Shown: positions 7,772-15,883 of the stretch, one piece after another
How the letters are laid out: each line of letters begins with the position of its first letter
Numbering within the stretch: the first letter of the stretch is position 1
Notes under the pieces: generated by a model
Told to the model about the DNA's origin: nothing
What the model saw: the letters and a program-made list of their open reading frames with translations, nothing else
Databases searched by the model: none
DNA from: JAZQNF01 sp045641505
GTDB taxonomy: Bacteria; Bacillota; Clostridia; Lachnospirales; Bianqueaceae
Length of the DNA stretch: 26,374 bases
Direction: 5' to 3'
Assembly: GCA_045641505.1 (NCBI GenBank)
Contig: JAZUHB010000018.1
Location: 1-26,374 of the forward strand
Made by a program: the position numbers and the translations under genes

Positions 7772-7926
7772 CAATACGCGCGAAAGCGCGTATTGCGAGG
7801 GCGCGTCACAAGGGAAAAGGACTGCAGTATAAACGCGCCCTTAGCCACGTCGCCGACAATACGCGCGGATGCGCGTATTGCGAGGGCGTGTCACAAGGTT
7901 AAGGGACTGCGGTGTTAACGCGCCCT
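7772..7926 (-). repeat. Type B composite repeat, two units, after fba
   Basis: Each unit, read in the direction of fba, holds a stem-loop with 9-bp arms (AGGGCGCGT with ACGCGCCCT or ACACGCCCT) around a 26-nt loop. Two bases later comes a 10-bp hairpin CAATACGCGC/GCGCGTATTG with a 4-nt loop. Unit one is at 7926-7857 and unit two at 7841-7772, a period of 85 nt. The first arm starts directly after the fba stop codon. The same element occurs at 23174-23393. Confidence 0.9.
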
Positions 7927-8889
7927 TTAGGCCTTTCCGGCGCAGCCGAGCACATCGATCAGCTTGTGGCGGACGAGCTCCTTGATGTTGGCGCGGGCGG
8001 GCTTGAGGTATTCGCGGGGATCGAACTTCTCGGGATGCTCGTCGAAGAACTTACGGACGGTACCGGTCATGGCAAGACGCAGGTCGGAGTCGATGTTGAT
8101 CTTGCAGACGGAAAGCTTCGCGGCCTGGCGCAGCTGCTCTTCGGGAACGCCCACGGCATCAGGCATGTTGCCGCCGTGCTCGTTGACCATCTTCACGTAG
8201 TCCTGAGGAACGGAAGAGGAACCGTGCAGAACGATGGGGAAGTAGGGAAGACGCTTCTCGACTTCCTCGAGGATGTCGAAACGCAGCGCGGGAGGAACCA
8301 GGATGCCCTCGGCGTTGCGGGTGCACTGCTCGGGCTTGAACTTGTAAGCGCCGTGAGAGGTGCCGATGGCGATGGCCAGGGAGTCGACGCCGGTGCGGGC
8401 GACGAACTCTTCGACTTCCTCAGGACGGGTGTAGGAACCGACGGCGTGGCTCACTTCATCCTCGATGCCGGCCAGGGTGCCCAGCTCGCCCTCGACCACG
8501 ACGCCGTGCTCGTGAGCGTACTCGACGACCTTCTTGGTGACGGCGATGTTGTCCTCGAAGGACAGGGAGGAGCCGTCGATCATGACGGAGGTGAAGCCGC
8601 CGTCGATGCAGGCCTTGCAGGTTTCGAAGTCAGGGCCGTGATCCAGATGCAGCGCGATCGGGATGTCGGGGCAGCAGATGACAGCGGCCTCGACCAGCTT
8701 GACCAGGTAATTATGATTGGCGTAAGCACGGGCGCCCTTGGACACCTGCAGGATGACGGGAGCATGCTCCTCCTGGCAGGCCTCGGTGATGCCCTGAACG
8801 ATCTCCATGTTGTTGACGTTGAAAGCGCCGATGGCGTAGCCGCCGTCATAAGCCTTCTTGAACATTTCGGTAGTGGTAACTAATGCCAT
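7927..8889 (-). CDS. fba: Class II fructose-1,6-bisphosphate aldolase
   Basis: A 320-residue zinc-dependent aldolase of glycolysis and gluconeogenesis, which cleaves fructose 1,6-bisphosphate to dihydroxyacetone phosphate and glyceraldehyde 3-phosphate in the cytoplasm. The HLDHG motif gives catalytic Asp83 and zinc ligand His84. Glu135 (GELG), His179 (GTSHG) and His222 (LHGSSS) complete the metal site, and the NIDSD phosphate-binding region is present. The start at 8889 is set by AAGGAG nine bases upstream and the family N-terminus MALVTT; a longer frame running to 9150 crosses the promoter and is not used. It has a near-consensus promoter and no partner gene upstream. The stop codon is immediately followed by a type B structured repeat, and murA lies beyond it on the same strand. 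Confidence 0.97.
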   Translation of the reverse strand: MALVTTTEMFKKAYDGGYAIGAFNVNNMEIVQGITEACQEEHAPVILQVSKGARAYANHNYLVKLVEAAVICCPDIPIALHLDHGPDFETCKACIDGGFTSVMIDGSSLSFEDNIAVTKKVVEYAHEHGVVVEGELGTLAGIEDEVSHAVGSYTRPEEVEEFVARTGVDSLAIAIGTSHGAYKFKPEQCTRNAEGILVPPALRFDILEEVEKRLPYFPIVLHGSSSVPQDYVKMVNEHGGNMPDAVGVPEEQLRQAAKLSVCKINIDSDLRLAMTGTVRKFFDEHPEKFDPREYLKPARANIKELVRHKLIDVLGCAGKA

Positions 8890-8926
8890 GATATATATCT
8901 CCTTTTCAGATATTTTACCATCTGTC

Positions 8927-8955
8927 AGTATACCTTGAAACGCCGCGTTTTGCAA
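8927..8955 (-). promoter_or_regulatory. Sigma-A promoter for fba
   Basis: Minus strand: TTGCAA (8955-8950), 17-bp spacer, TATACT (8932-8927). The leader is about 30 nt, with AAGGAG close to the start. Confidence 0.75.
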
Positions 8956-9007
8956 GCATTTGTTCTCCCGCGGCAAACGGGACGCCGTCCTCGTAAGGAT
9001 GGAACGA

Positions 9008-9031
9008 ACGCCGTCCGCCGCCGGACGGCGT
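9008..9031. promoter_or_regulatory. Perfect palindrome between divergent fba and galE promoters
   Basis: Ten-bp arms ACGCCGTCCG and CGGACGGCGT around a 4-nt loop, ending six bases before the galE -35 box. A related partial copy (GGACGCCGTCC) sits about 30 bp upstream. The placement suits an operator, but no regulator is identified and it could be an incidental GC-rich inverted repeat. Confidence 0.45.
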
Positions 9032-9037
9032 GGCAAC

Positions 9038-9066
9038 TTGACCCGGACCGCGATTTTGGCTATAAT
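9038..9066 (+). promoter_or_regulatory. Sigma-A promoter for galE-NUDIX-PAP2
   Basis: TTGACC (9038-9043), 17-bp spacer, TATAAT (9061-9066). The leader to the galE ATG is about 30 nt. Confidence 0.85.
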
Positions 9067-9103
9067 AAGCCGAATACTATTTCCAATAGGAGAATTGAAA
9101 CTC

Positions 9104-10108
9104 ATGAAGATTCTGGTTACCGGCGGAGCCGGTTTCATCGGCTCCCACACCTGCGTCGAACTGCTGCAGAATGGCTACGACATCGTCGTTTTCGATAATT
9201 TCAGCAACTCCTCCCCCGCTTCCCTCGAGGGAATCAAAAAGATCACCGGCCGCGATTTCCCCTTCTACGAGGGCACGCTGCTCGAGCCCGCGGACCTGCG
9301 CCGCGTTTTCGAGAACGAGCAGATCGACGCCGTGATCCACTTCGCGGCCTTCAAGGCGGTGGCTGAGTCCATCCAGGAGCCGCTCAAGTACTACGAGAAC
9401 AACATCAGCGGCACCGTGAACCTCCTGAAGGAGATGGAGCGGGCAGGCGTCAAGCGCATCGTCTTCTCCTCCTCCGCCACGGTCTACGGCACCGACAATC
9501 CCTGCCCCTTCGTCGAGACCATGCCCACCTCCGCCACCAACCCCTACGGCTGGACGAAGGTGATGATGGAGCAGGTGCTCCGCGATTTCGCGAAGGCCGA
9601 TCCCGAGCGCAAGGTCATCCTGCTGCGCTACTTCAACCCCGTCGGCGCCCATCCCAGCTACCTGATCGGCGAGAACCCCAATGGCCGGCCCTCCAACATC
9701 ATGCCGGCGATCTGCCTCACCGCGCTGGGCTATATCAAGGATATGAAGCTCTTCGGCAGCGACTATGACACCCCCGACGGCACCACCGTGCGCGACTACA
9801 TCCACGTCTGCGACCTGGCCTACGGCCACGTGAAGGCGCTCGACCACATCGACGAGATCGATGGCGCCGACGTGTTCAATCTGGGCACCGGCCACGGCGT
9901 CTCGCTGCTCGAGATCTTCACCGCGTTCCAGAAGATCAATGACGTCGAGGTCCCCTACGAGATCGCGGACCGCCGCCCCGGCGACATCCCCGAGGCCTGG
10001 GCCGACGCCTCCAAGGCGGAGCGCGTCCTCGGCTGGAAGGCCACCCGCACGCTCGAGGACATGTGCCGCGACAGCTATCAGTACAGCAAGCTCTCGCATC
10101 AGAAATAA
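9104..10108 (+). CDS. galE: UDP-glucose 4-epimerase
   Basis: A 334-residue short-chain dehydrogenase/reductase that interconverts UDP-glucose and UDP-galactose (possibly also the N-acetyl forms) with tightly bound NAD. The Rossmann motif TGGAGFIGSH starts at residue 6. The catalytic Ser lies in FSSSATVYG (about Ser124), and YGWTK supplies Tyr148 and Lys152. GalE-specific segments RYFNPVGAHPS and TTVRDYIHVCDLA are intact. The start at 9104 follows AGGAGA by 11 bases and matches the family N-terminus MKILVTGG; a longer frame would cross the promoter. It leads a plus-strand operon with a NUDIX hydrolase 45 bp downstream and a PAP2 phosphatase after that. It probably supplies galactose precursors for envelope polysaccharide or takes part in Leloir-pathway use. 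Confidence 0.96.
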   Translation: MKILVTGGAGFIGSHTCVELLQNGYDIVVFDNFSNSSPASLEGIKKITGRDFPFYEGTLLEPADLRRVFENEQIDAVIHFAAFKAVAESIQEPLKYYENNISGTVNLLKEMERAGVKRIVFSSSATVYGTDNPCPFVETMPTSATNPYGWTKVMMEQVLRDFAKADPERKVILLRYFNPVGAHPSYLIGENPNGRPSNIMPAICLTALGYIKDMKLFGSDYDTPDGTTVRDYIHVCDLAYGHVKALDHIDEIDGADVFNLGTGHGVSLLEIFTAFQKINDVEVPYEIADRRPGDIPEAWADASKAERVLGWKATRTLEDMCRDSYQYSKLSHQK

Positions 10109-10153
10109 TCAGAAAGCGGTCCGGCCGCGCGCCGGAGCCGCGAAGGAGTCGGC

Positions 10154-10735
10154 ATGAAAGAAGATCCGGAAGAACTGTCCCGCCTGGCCGAAACGACGGT
10201 CCGCTCCGAGAACGTCTTCGACGGCACCCTGCTCCACGTCCGCCGCGACGACGTGACCCTGCCGAACGGCGGCAGCGCCCACCGGGAGTACATCCGCCAC
10301 CAGGGCGCGGTCGCGATCGTGCCCATCGCGGAGGACGGCAGCGTCATCATGGAGCGGCAGTTCCGCTATCCGCTCGGCGGCATCGTCACCGAGATCCCCG
10401 CGGGCAAGCTCGACAGCCCCGACGAGGACCGGCTCGAGGCCGCGAAGCGCGAGCTCCGCGAGGAGACCGGCCTCACCGCGGAAAACTGGCTTCCCCTCGG
10501 CGACTACTATCCCTCGCCCGCCTACAGCGACGAGCGGATCAGCCTGTACCTCGCCACCGGCCTCAGCGCCGGCGCGCAGTCCCTCGATTTCGACGAATTT
10601 CTCGACGTCTGCCGGGTCCCGCTGATGGAGCTGGTTTCGGACGTCCTGAACGGCCTTATCACGGACGGCAAGACCCAGACGGCGCTCCTCAAGGCGGCGC
10701 TCGTCCTCAACATCCAGGGAAGGGAGAACCGTTAA
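10154..10735 (+). CDS. NUDIX hydrolase, ADP-ribose pyrophosphatase type
   Basis: A 193-residue cytoplasmic NUDIX protein. The NUDIX box covers about residues 84-107 (GKLDSPDE... then RELREETGL), with the Glu pair that binds magnesium. The AGKLD form, with one extra residue between the Gly and the first Glu, and the N-terminal strand region (SENVFDG, VRRDDVTLPNG) are typical of ADP-ribose or nucleotide-sugar pyrophosphatases of the NudF group. The likely reaction is cleavage of ADP-ribose to AMP and ribose 5-phosphate, but a UDP-sugar substrate would fit its place behind galE and cannot be excluded. AAGGAG lies five bases before the ATG. The stop codon directly abuts the ATG of the next gene. 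Confidence 0.88.
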   Translation: MKEDPEELSRLAETTVRSENVFDGTLLHVRRDDVTLPNGGSAHREYIRHQGAVAIVPIAEDGSVIMERQFRYPLGGIVTEIPAGKLDSPDEDRLEAAKRELREETGLTAENWLPLGDYYPSPAYSDERISLYLATGLSAGAQSLDFDEFLDVCRVPLMELVSDVLNGLITDGKTQTALLKAALVLNIQGRENR

Positions 10736-11677
10736 ATGGAATTCCTGATCGGCAATACCTTTTACTTCGACTGGGAAGTGCGGCTGATGGAATGGATGCA
10801 GGCCCACCTCGGCCCGGTCGGCGAAACCCTCGCCGGGATTGCGAGCTTTCTGGGCGAGCAGACGATCATGGTCCTGATCCTCGGCTTCCTCTATTGGTGC
10901 TGGGATAAGGAATACGGCAAGTTCGTCGGCCTGAACATCTTCGCGGTCTCCGTCTGGAATCCGATGCTCAAGAACATCTGCGTCCGCCGCCGTCCCTACA
11001 TGGATCATTCGTCCCTCATGTGCCTCCGTCCGGTCGAGCCGGGCGCGGACCTGATGGACGTGAACGCCCAGGGCTACTCCTTCCCGAGCGGCCACTCCTC
11101 CAGCGCCGCGGCCGTCTACGGCAGTCTGGCCGCCTATCAGAAGCGCGGGACGAAGGCGCGCCGGATCCTCACGGTGCTCGCCGTCATCCTGATCCTCGCC
11201 GTGGGCGTGAGCCGTCTCTGCGTCGGTGTCCACTATCCCACCGACGTGCTCTGCGGCTGGCTTCTGGGCCTTCTCGCCGTTCTGGTCGTTCCGATGCTCC
11301 GCCGCGTGATCAAGAAGGACTGGATCTTCTACGGACTGCTGATCCTCACCTCCCTCCCCGGCTTCTTCTACTGCACCAGCACCGACTACTACACCGGCTT
11401 CGGCATGCTGCTCGGCATGTGCGCCGGCATCCCCTTCGAGGAGAAGGTGGTCCGCTTCGAGAACACCCGCGTCTGGTGGAAGATGCTGCTTCGGCTCGCC
11501 GGCGGCGGCGTGATCTACTTTGGCCTGAACGAGCTGCTGAAGCTCCCCTTCGACGCGGAGTTCCTGGCCATGAACAGTTTCCTGCCCCACCTGATCCGCA
11601 CGCTCCGCTACGCGATCATCGTCTTCGTGATCACCGGCGTGTACCCGATGGCGTTCAGCAGGGAGAAGAAGGAATAA
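10736..11677 (+). CDS. PAP2-family membrane phosphatase
   Basis: A 313-residue multi-pass membrane protein with the three phosphatidic-acid-phosphatase type 2 motifs: K-x6-RP (Lys79 to Pro87), PSGH (117-120) and SR-x5-H (Ser159 to His166, then Asp170). These form the histidine phosphatase site facing the outside of the membrane. The C-terminal half has further hydrophobic segments (about 190-215 and 285-305) beyond the core. Family members dephosphorylate lipid phosphates such as phosphatidate or undecaprenyl pyrophosphate; sequence does not say which. It starts on the base after the NUDIX stop codon, with GGGAG at the end of that gene as ribosome binding site, so the two are translationally coupled. 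A strong terminator follows. Confidence 0.9.
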   Translation: MEFLIGNTFYFDWEVRLMEWMQAHLGPVGETLAGIASFLGEQTIMVLILGFLYWCWDKEYGKFVGLNIFAVSVWNPMLKNICVRRRPYMDHSSLMCLRPVEPGADLMDVNAQGYSFPSGHSSSAAAVYGSLAAYQKRGTKARRILTVLAVILILAVGVSRLCVGVHYPTDVLCGWLLGLLAVLVVPMLRRVIKKDWIFYGLLILTSLPGFFYCTSTDYYTGFGMLLGMCAGIPFEEKVVRFENTRVWWKMLLRLAGGGVIYFGLNELLKLPFDAEFLAMNSFLPHLIRTLRYAIIVFVITGVYPMAFSREKKE

Positions 11678-11701
11678 AAGACAGCATCCCGCAATAATAA
11701 C

Positions 11702-11735
11702 AAAAAGGCTTCCGTCACGAAACGGAAGCCTTTTT
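11702..11735. terminator. Bidirectional terminator, PAP2 / SIS convergence
   Basis: A 14-bp perfect stem, AAAAAGGCTTCCGT (11702-11715) with ACGGAAGCCTTTTT (11722-11735), and a 6-nt loop. The A5/T5 flanks allow termination of both converging transcripts. Confidence 0.9.
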
Positions 11736-11774
11736 CTTTGTCTTTCGCGGCCCGGCAGAGAAACCGCGCGCGGG

Positions 11775-12380
11775 TCAGTTGATCGCCTTCCCGTTCAGCC
11801 GCTCGCCTACGGCGCCGCCGGGATGGACTACGGCGAACTGCTCCTCCTTGTAGTCGGTCTCCTCGATGAGGGCCGCCTGCAGGGCGTGGAAAATCACGGC
11901 CAGGGCGGTGGAAGAGGTGGTGCCCTGCTCGTTGTACTTGTCGGTCTCGCGGTTCACGTGCATCTTGAGGACCACGTCCGCGCCCTGGGCCAGCGGGGAC
12001 TCCAGGTTCTCGGTCACGGTGATGAAGCGCACGCCCTTCTTCAAGCAGATCTCGCGGATGGGCAGGAGCTCGCCGGTCTTGCCGCCGCGGGAGGCGAAGA
12101 CCATCACGTCGCCGGGCTGCAGGAAGCCGGTCGCGCCGTGGACCGCCTCCGCGGGGGAGATGAAGCGCGAGGGCCGCTCGATGCAGCAGAGCAGATGGGA
12201 AAAATGCTGGCAGATGATGCCGGAGTGGCCGCAGCCGCAGGTACCGATGCGGGTGGCGCCGGCCAGGAGCTCGACGGCCTTGCCGAAGGCCTCCTCATCG
12301 AAATAGACCTTCATCTCGGCGATGTTCTGCGCCTCGGTATCGTATGCGGCAAGCGCGCGCTGCAGTGCTTCTTTCTTCAT
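11775..12380 (-). CDS. SIS-domain sugar isomerase-like protein, KpsF/GutQ type without CBS domains
   Basis: A 201-residue single SIS (sugar isomerase) domain. The segments SPAEAVHGATGFLQPGD, TTSSTALAV and FAVVHPGGAVGERL correspond to the arabinose-5-phosphate isomerase family (KdsD/KpsF/GutQ), but the paired CBS domains that normally follow are absent. The usual SNSGE phosphate loop reads ASRGGKTGE. The front of the domain is rich in cysteine (TCGCGHSG, ICQH, LLCC). An aldose-ketose isomerase acting on a phosphosugar is the best guess; a sugar-phosphate-binding regulator is an alternative. AAAGGAG precedes the ATG, and the gene starts 12 bp after the second ABC half-transporter, so it is the last gene of that operon. 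Confidence 0.8.
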   Translation of the reverse strand: MKKEALQRALAAYDTEAQNIAEMKVYFDEEAFGKAVELLAGATRIGTCGCGHSGIICQHFSHLLCCIERPSRFISPAEAVHGATGFLQPGDVMVFASRGGKTGELLPIREICLKKGVRFITVTENLESPLAQGADVVLKMHVNRETDKYNEQGTTSSTALAVIFHALQAALIEETDYKEEQFAVVHPGGAVGERLNGKAIN

Positions 12381-12392
12381 GTTCGTTCTCCT

Positions 12393-14135
12393 TTATTGAT
12401 TGATCGCGAGCTGACTTTCGTACAGTTCGCGGTAGAAACCGTTCTGCGCGAGGAGCTCCTCGTGGCGCCCGCGCTCGATCACGCGGCCGTCGCGCATCAC
12501 GAGGATGAGGTCCGCCTCCCGCACGGTGGAGAGGCGGTGGGCCACCACGAAGGAGGTGCGTCCCTTCATCATCTCGGCGAAGGCCTGCTGGACCCGCTGC
12601 TCGGTCAGGGTATCGATGGACGAGGTGGCCTCGTCGAGGATCAGCACCTCGGGGTCGGTGAGCATCGCGCGGGCGATGCAGATGAGCTGCTTCTGGCCCT
12701 GGGAAAGGCCGCCGCCGTCCTCGCCGATCTCGGTGTCGAGCCCCTTCGGGAGCCGGCGGATGAAGCCCGCGGCGTGGGAGCGGCGCGCCGCCTCGAGGAT
12801 CTCCTCCTCGACCGCGTCCTCCCGCCCGTAGGCGATGTTCTCGCGGACGGTCCCGCTCTTCAGGAAGCTGTCCTGGAGCACCATGCCGTAGCAGGCGCGG
12901 AGCCCCGCGCGGGTGAGCCGCCGCACCGGGATGCCGTCCAGGCGGATCTCGCCGCCACGCACCTCGTAGAAGCGCATCAGAAGGTTGGTCAGCGTGGTCT
13001 TGCCGCAGCCGGTCGGGCCGACGATCGCAATCCGCTGACCGGGCCGGACCTCCAGGGACAGATCCTCGATCAGCGGCTTCTCCGGCAGATACGAGAAGGA
13101 GACGCGGTCGAGGGTCACGGCGCCTTCGCAGCGAGGAAGCTCTTCGGCGTCCTCCGGGTCGGGCTCCTCCGGCGGCTGCTCTGTCAGCTCGAAGACCCGG
13201 CCGAGGCAGCTCAGCGCGTTCGCGAGCTCCGCCATCAGGCCGGAGATCTCGTTGAAGGGCTTGGCGTAGCGGTTCGCGTAGGTGAGGAAGCACGACATCG
13301 CGCCCACGGTGAAGCCTCCGCCGAGACAGGCAAAGGCGCTCATCAGCGCGACCACCGCGTAGATCAGATTGTTGACGAAGCGGGTGCAGGGGTTCGTGAG
13401 AGACGAGTAGAACACGGCGCGCCGGCCGGTCTGCTCGAGCGCGAGGTTGAGCGCCTCGAAGCGCGCCTCACCGGCCGCCTCCTGCCCGAAGGCGCGGATC
13501 ACGCGGCCGCCGCTCATGAGCTCCTCGGAGAGGGCGCTGAGCCTCCCGCGGGCCTCCGCCTGTGCCCGAAACAGCCGGTAGCTGCGGCGGGAGATGAAGG
13601 ACGCGACGAAGAGCGAAAGCGGCGTGAGCAGGATCACCGCGAGGGCGATCCGGTAGTTCGTCCGGAGCATCAGCACCAGGGTGCCGAGGATCGTGAGCAC
13701 GCCGGAAAAGGCCTGGGAAAAGCCCATCAGCAGGCCGCTCTGGAACTGGTCCACGTCCGTGATGACGCGGCTCAGGAGCTCGCCCGAGGAGATGCCGTCC
13801 AGGTAGGAAAGGGGCAGGCGCTGCAGCCGGGTGAAGGCCGCGACGCGAAGATCCGTCACCGCGCAGGCGCCGATCCGGTTGTTCAGGACGCCGGCCAGCC
13901 ATTGGCAGAGCGCGCCCGCGCCCGCCGCGATCAGGATCCGCAGGCCGATCACGCGAAGCCCGGCAAGGTCGACACGGCCGGGCCCGACGATGAGGTCGAT
14001 GGCGTCGCCGGTGAGGACCGGGATCAGCAGGTTTGCCGCCACCAGTCCGGCGGACAGGAGAAGCGACAGAAGCATCAGCGGAAGATACGGCCGAAGGAGC
14101 CGGCTCATCCGGCGCAGGATCTCTTTCTTAGTCAT
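12393..14135 (-). CDS. ABC exporter half-transporter, catalytic-site subunit
   Basis: A 580-residue type IV ABC half-transporter. The transmembrane domain has about six helices (residues 10-310), followed by the nucleotide-binding domain. Walker A is GPTGCGKT (Lys379), Walker B ends LILDEA with catalytic Glu502, and the H-loop His533 is present. The signature reads LSQGQ (477-481) instead of LSGGQ. In heterodimeric exporters of the BmrCD, LmrCD and TM287/288 kind, such a subunit carries the active Walker site, and its altered signature faces the degenerate site of the partner. Its ATG at 14135 overlaps the end of the upstream half-transporter by 8 bp, so the two are made together. The substrate (drug, lipid or peptide) cannot be told. 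Confidence 0.93.
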   Translation of the reverse strand: MTKKEILRRMSRLLRPYLPLMLLSLLLSAGLVAANLLIPVLTGDAIDLIVGPGRVDLAGLRVIGLRILIAAGAGALCQWLAGVLNNRIGACAVTDLRVAAFTRLQRLPLSYLDGISSGELLSRVITDVDQFQSGLLMGFSQAFSGVLTILGTLVLMLRTNYRIALAVILLTPLSLFVASFISRRSYRLFRAQAEARGRLSALSEELMSGGRVIRAFGQEAAGEARFEALNLALEQTGRRAVFYSSLTNPCTRFVNNLIYAVVALMSAFACLGGGFTVGAMSCFLTYANRYAKPFNEISGLMAELANALSCLGRVFELTEQPPEEPDPEDAEELPRCEGAVTLDRVSFSYLPEKPLIEDLSLEVRPGQRIAIVGPTGCGKTTLTNLLMRFYEVRGGEIRLDGIPVRRLTRAGLRACYGMVLQDSFLKSGTVRENIAYGREDAVEEEILEAARRSHAAGFIRRLPKGLDTEIGEDGGGLSQGQKQLICIARAMLTDPEVLILDEATSSIDTLTEQRVQQAFAEMMKGRTSFVVAHRLSTVREADLILVMRDGRVIERGRHEELLAQNGFYRELYESQLAINQ

Positions 14136-15861
14136 CGGCCGCCTCCCTTCCCGCGGCCGCGCCCTGCGACTCGCAGATCTCCCGGTAGACGGGACAGGCG
14201 CGGAGCAGCTCCTCATGGATGCCCTCGCCCGCGAGCCGGCCGTCCTCCAGCACGAGGATGCGGTCGCAGTCGCGCACGGCGGAGACACGCTGGGAAACGG
14301 TGATGACCGTGACGCCGCCGAGCTCCTCGCGGAGGGTCCTCCGGATCTCGCGGTCGGTCAGCGCGTCCAGCGCGGAAAAACTGTCGTCCAGGATCAGGAT
14401 CTCGGGCCGCGCGCAGAGCGCCCGCGCGATGCAGAGACGCTGCCGCTGGCCGCCGGAGAAGTTCGCGCCGCCGCGCTCGACCGCCGCGTCCAGCCCGCCC
14501 TCCTTCGCCTCGACGAAATCCAGCGCCCGCGCCCGGGAAAGGGCCTCGCGAAGCTCCTCGTCCGTGGCGTCTCTGCGCCCCATCAGCAGGTTCTCGCGGA
14601 CCGTCCCGCTGAAGAGGAAGGCCTGCTGCGGCACCACCGTGACCCGGCGGCACAGGGCCTCGCGAGTGAAATCGCGCACGTCCGTGCCGTCCACGGTCAC
14701 GCGGCCGCCCGACACGTCGTAGAAGCGCGGGATCAGGTTGATCAGAGTGCTCTTGCCCTCGCCGGTGCCGCCGATCAGGCCGATCCGCTGCCCGGCCTCC
14801 ACGCGGAAGCTGAGGTCGGAGAGGACCTCGTCGGCCCCCTCGTGATAGCGGGCGGACACGTGCTCGAACGCCACGGTGCCCCGCTCCGGCGCGTCAGTGA
14901 CACAGCCTTCCGGCAGAGAGCAGTCCGTTTCGAAGATTTTCGTGACGCGTCCCGCGGAGGACAGTGCCTTGGTGAGCGAGACGCAAAGGTCCGCCACCCG
15001 CAGCAGCTCCGTCAGGATCTGCGTCATGTAGTTGACCAGCGCGACCACAGCGCCGCGGGTAAGAAGCCCCGCCTCGACCCGCGCGCCGCCCTGCCGGAGG
15101 ATCGTCACGATGACCAGATCCACCATCACGAGCGTCAGGGGGTTGAGCAGCGCCGAGACGCGCCCGGCGGAAAGATTAAGGTCCTTCAGCTCCTCATTCG
15201 CCCCGGCGAACTCGCGGACCGAGCGCTCCTCGCGGGAGAAGGCCCGGACCACCCGGACGCCCGTCAGGTTCTCGCGCGTGAGCAGCGAGACACGGTCGAG
15301 TTTCGCCTGCGCCTCCGTGAGCCGCGGCAGCCCGTAGGCCGTGATCGCCCAGATCGCCGCGCCCAGAAACGGCACGGAGGCCAGGCAGATCCAGCCGATC
15401 CGCGCGTCCTCGCGAAAGCACAGCACGAGCGCGCCCAGCACGATGAAGGGCGAGCGCAGGAAGAGCCGGAGGAACAGGTTCACGCCGTCCTGCACGCGCG
15501 TCACGTCCGTGACGAGGCGGTTGTGCAGCGTCGAGGTGCCGATCCGGTCCAGCTCCGGATAGGAAAAGGAATCGATCTTCCGCAGGAGGTCCCGCCGGAG
15601 CGCCGTGCCGAAGCCGTATGCCGAGCGGGCCGCGAAGTACTGCGCCGTCACCGAAAAAAGGAGGCCGAGAAGCGCCAGACCAACCAGGATGAGGCCGCGG
15701 GACAGAATAAATCCGCGGTCCCCGTCCGGGATGCCCCGGTCGATGATCTCCTTCACGATCAGCGGAACGCACAGCTCCATCACCGCCTCCAGACATTTGA
15801 AGAGGGGAGCCAGAACGCTCTGCACGCGGTATTCGCGCAGGTACTTCAGTAATGGTTTCAT
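14128..15861 (-). CDS. ABC exporter half-transporter, degenerate-site subunit
   Basis: A 577-residue ABC half-transporter: about six transmembrane helices in residues 15-300, then a nucleotide-binding domain. Walker A is GGTGEGKS (Lys370) and the signature is canonical FSGGQ (468-472). Two catalytic positions are altered: Walker B ends LILDDS, putting Asp493 where Glu is normal, and the H-loop His is replaced by Gln524 (VSQRVS). This is the pattern of the non-hydrolysing site in asymmetric heterodimeric exporters, and it complements the downstream subunit. AAAGGA lies six bases before the ATG; the frame extends 23 codons further upstream into a structured repeat, which I treat as non-coding. 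No promoter was found between this gene and rluA, so expression may come through the structured array from upstream. Confidence 0.93.
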   Translation of the reverse strand: MKPLLKYLREYRVQSVLAPLFKCLEAVMELCVPLIVKEIIDRGIPDGDRGFILSRGLILVGLALLGLLFSVTAQYFAARSAYGFGTALRRDLLRKIDSFSYPELDRIGTSTLHNRLVTDVTRVQDGVNLFLRLFLRSPFIVLGALVLCFREDARIGWICLASVPFLGAAIWAITAYGLPRLTEAQAKLDRVSLLTRENLTGVRVVRAFSREERSVREFAGANEELKDLNLSAGRVSALLNPLTLVMVDLVIVTILRQGGARVEAGLLTRGAVVALVNYMTQILTELLRVADLCVSLTKALSSAGRVTKIFETDCSLPEGCVTDAPERGTVAFEHVSARYHEGADEVLSDLSFRVEAGQRIGLIGGTGEGKSTLINLIPRFYDVSGGRVTVDGTDVRDFTREALCRRVTVVPQQAFLFSGTVRENLLMGRRDATDEELREALSRARALDFVEAKEGGLDAAVERGGANFSGGQRQRLCIARALCARPEILILDDSFSALDALTDREIRRTLREELGGVTVITVSQRVSAVRDCDRILVLEDGRLAGEGIHEELLRACPVYREICESQGAAAGREAADD

Positions 15862-15883
15862 GGGAATCCTTTGGTAATGGGTG

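Noticed and set aside
8890..9150. N-terminal extension of fba to 9150
   Set aside because: It crosses the fba and galE promoters and lacks a ribosome binding site; the family start MALVTT at 8889 has one.
11823..15852. Long plus-strand frames opposite the SIS and ABC exporter genes
   Set aside because: Antisense artefacts rich in Arg, Ala, Asp and His with no recognisable domain. All ABC motifs are on the minus strand.
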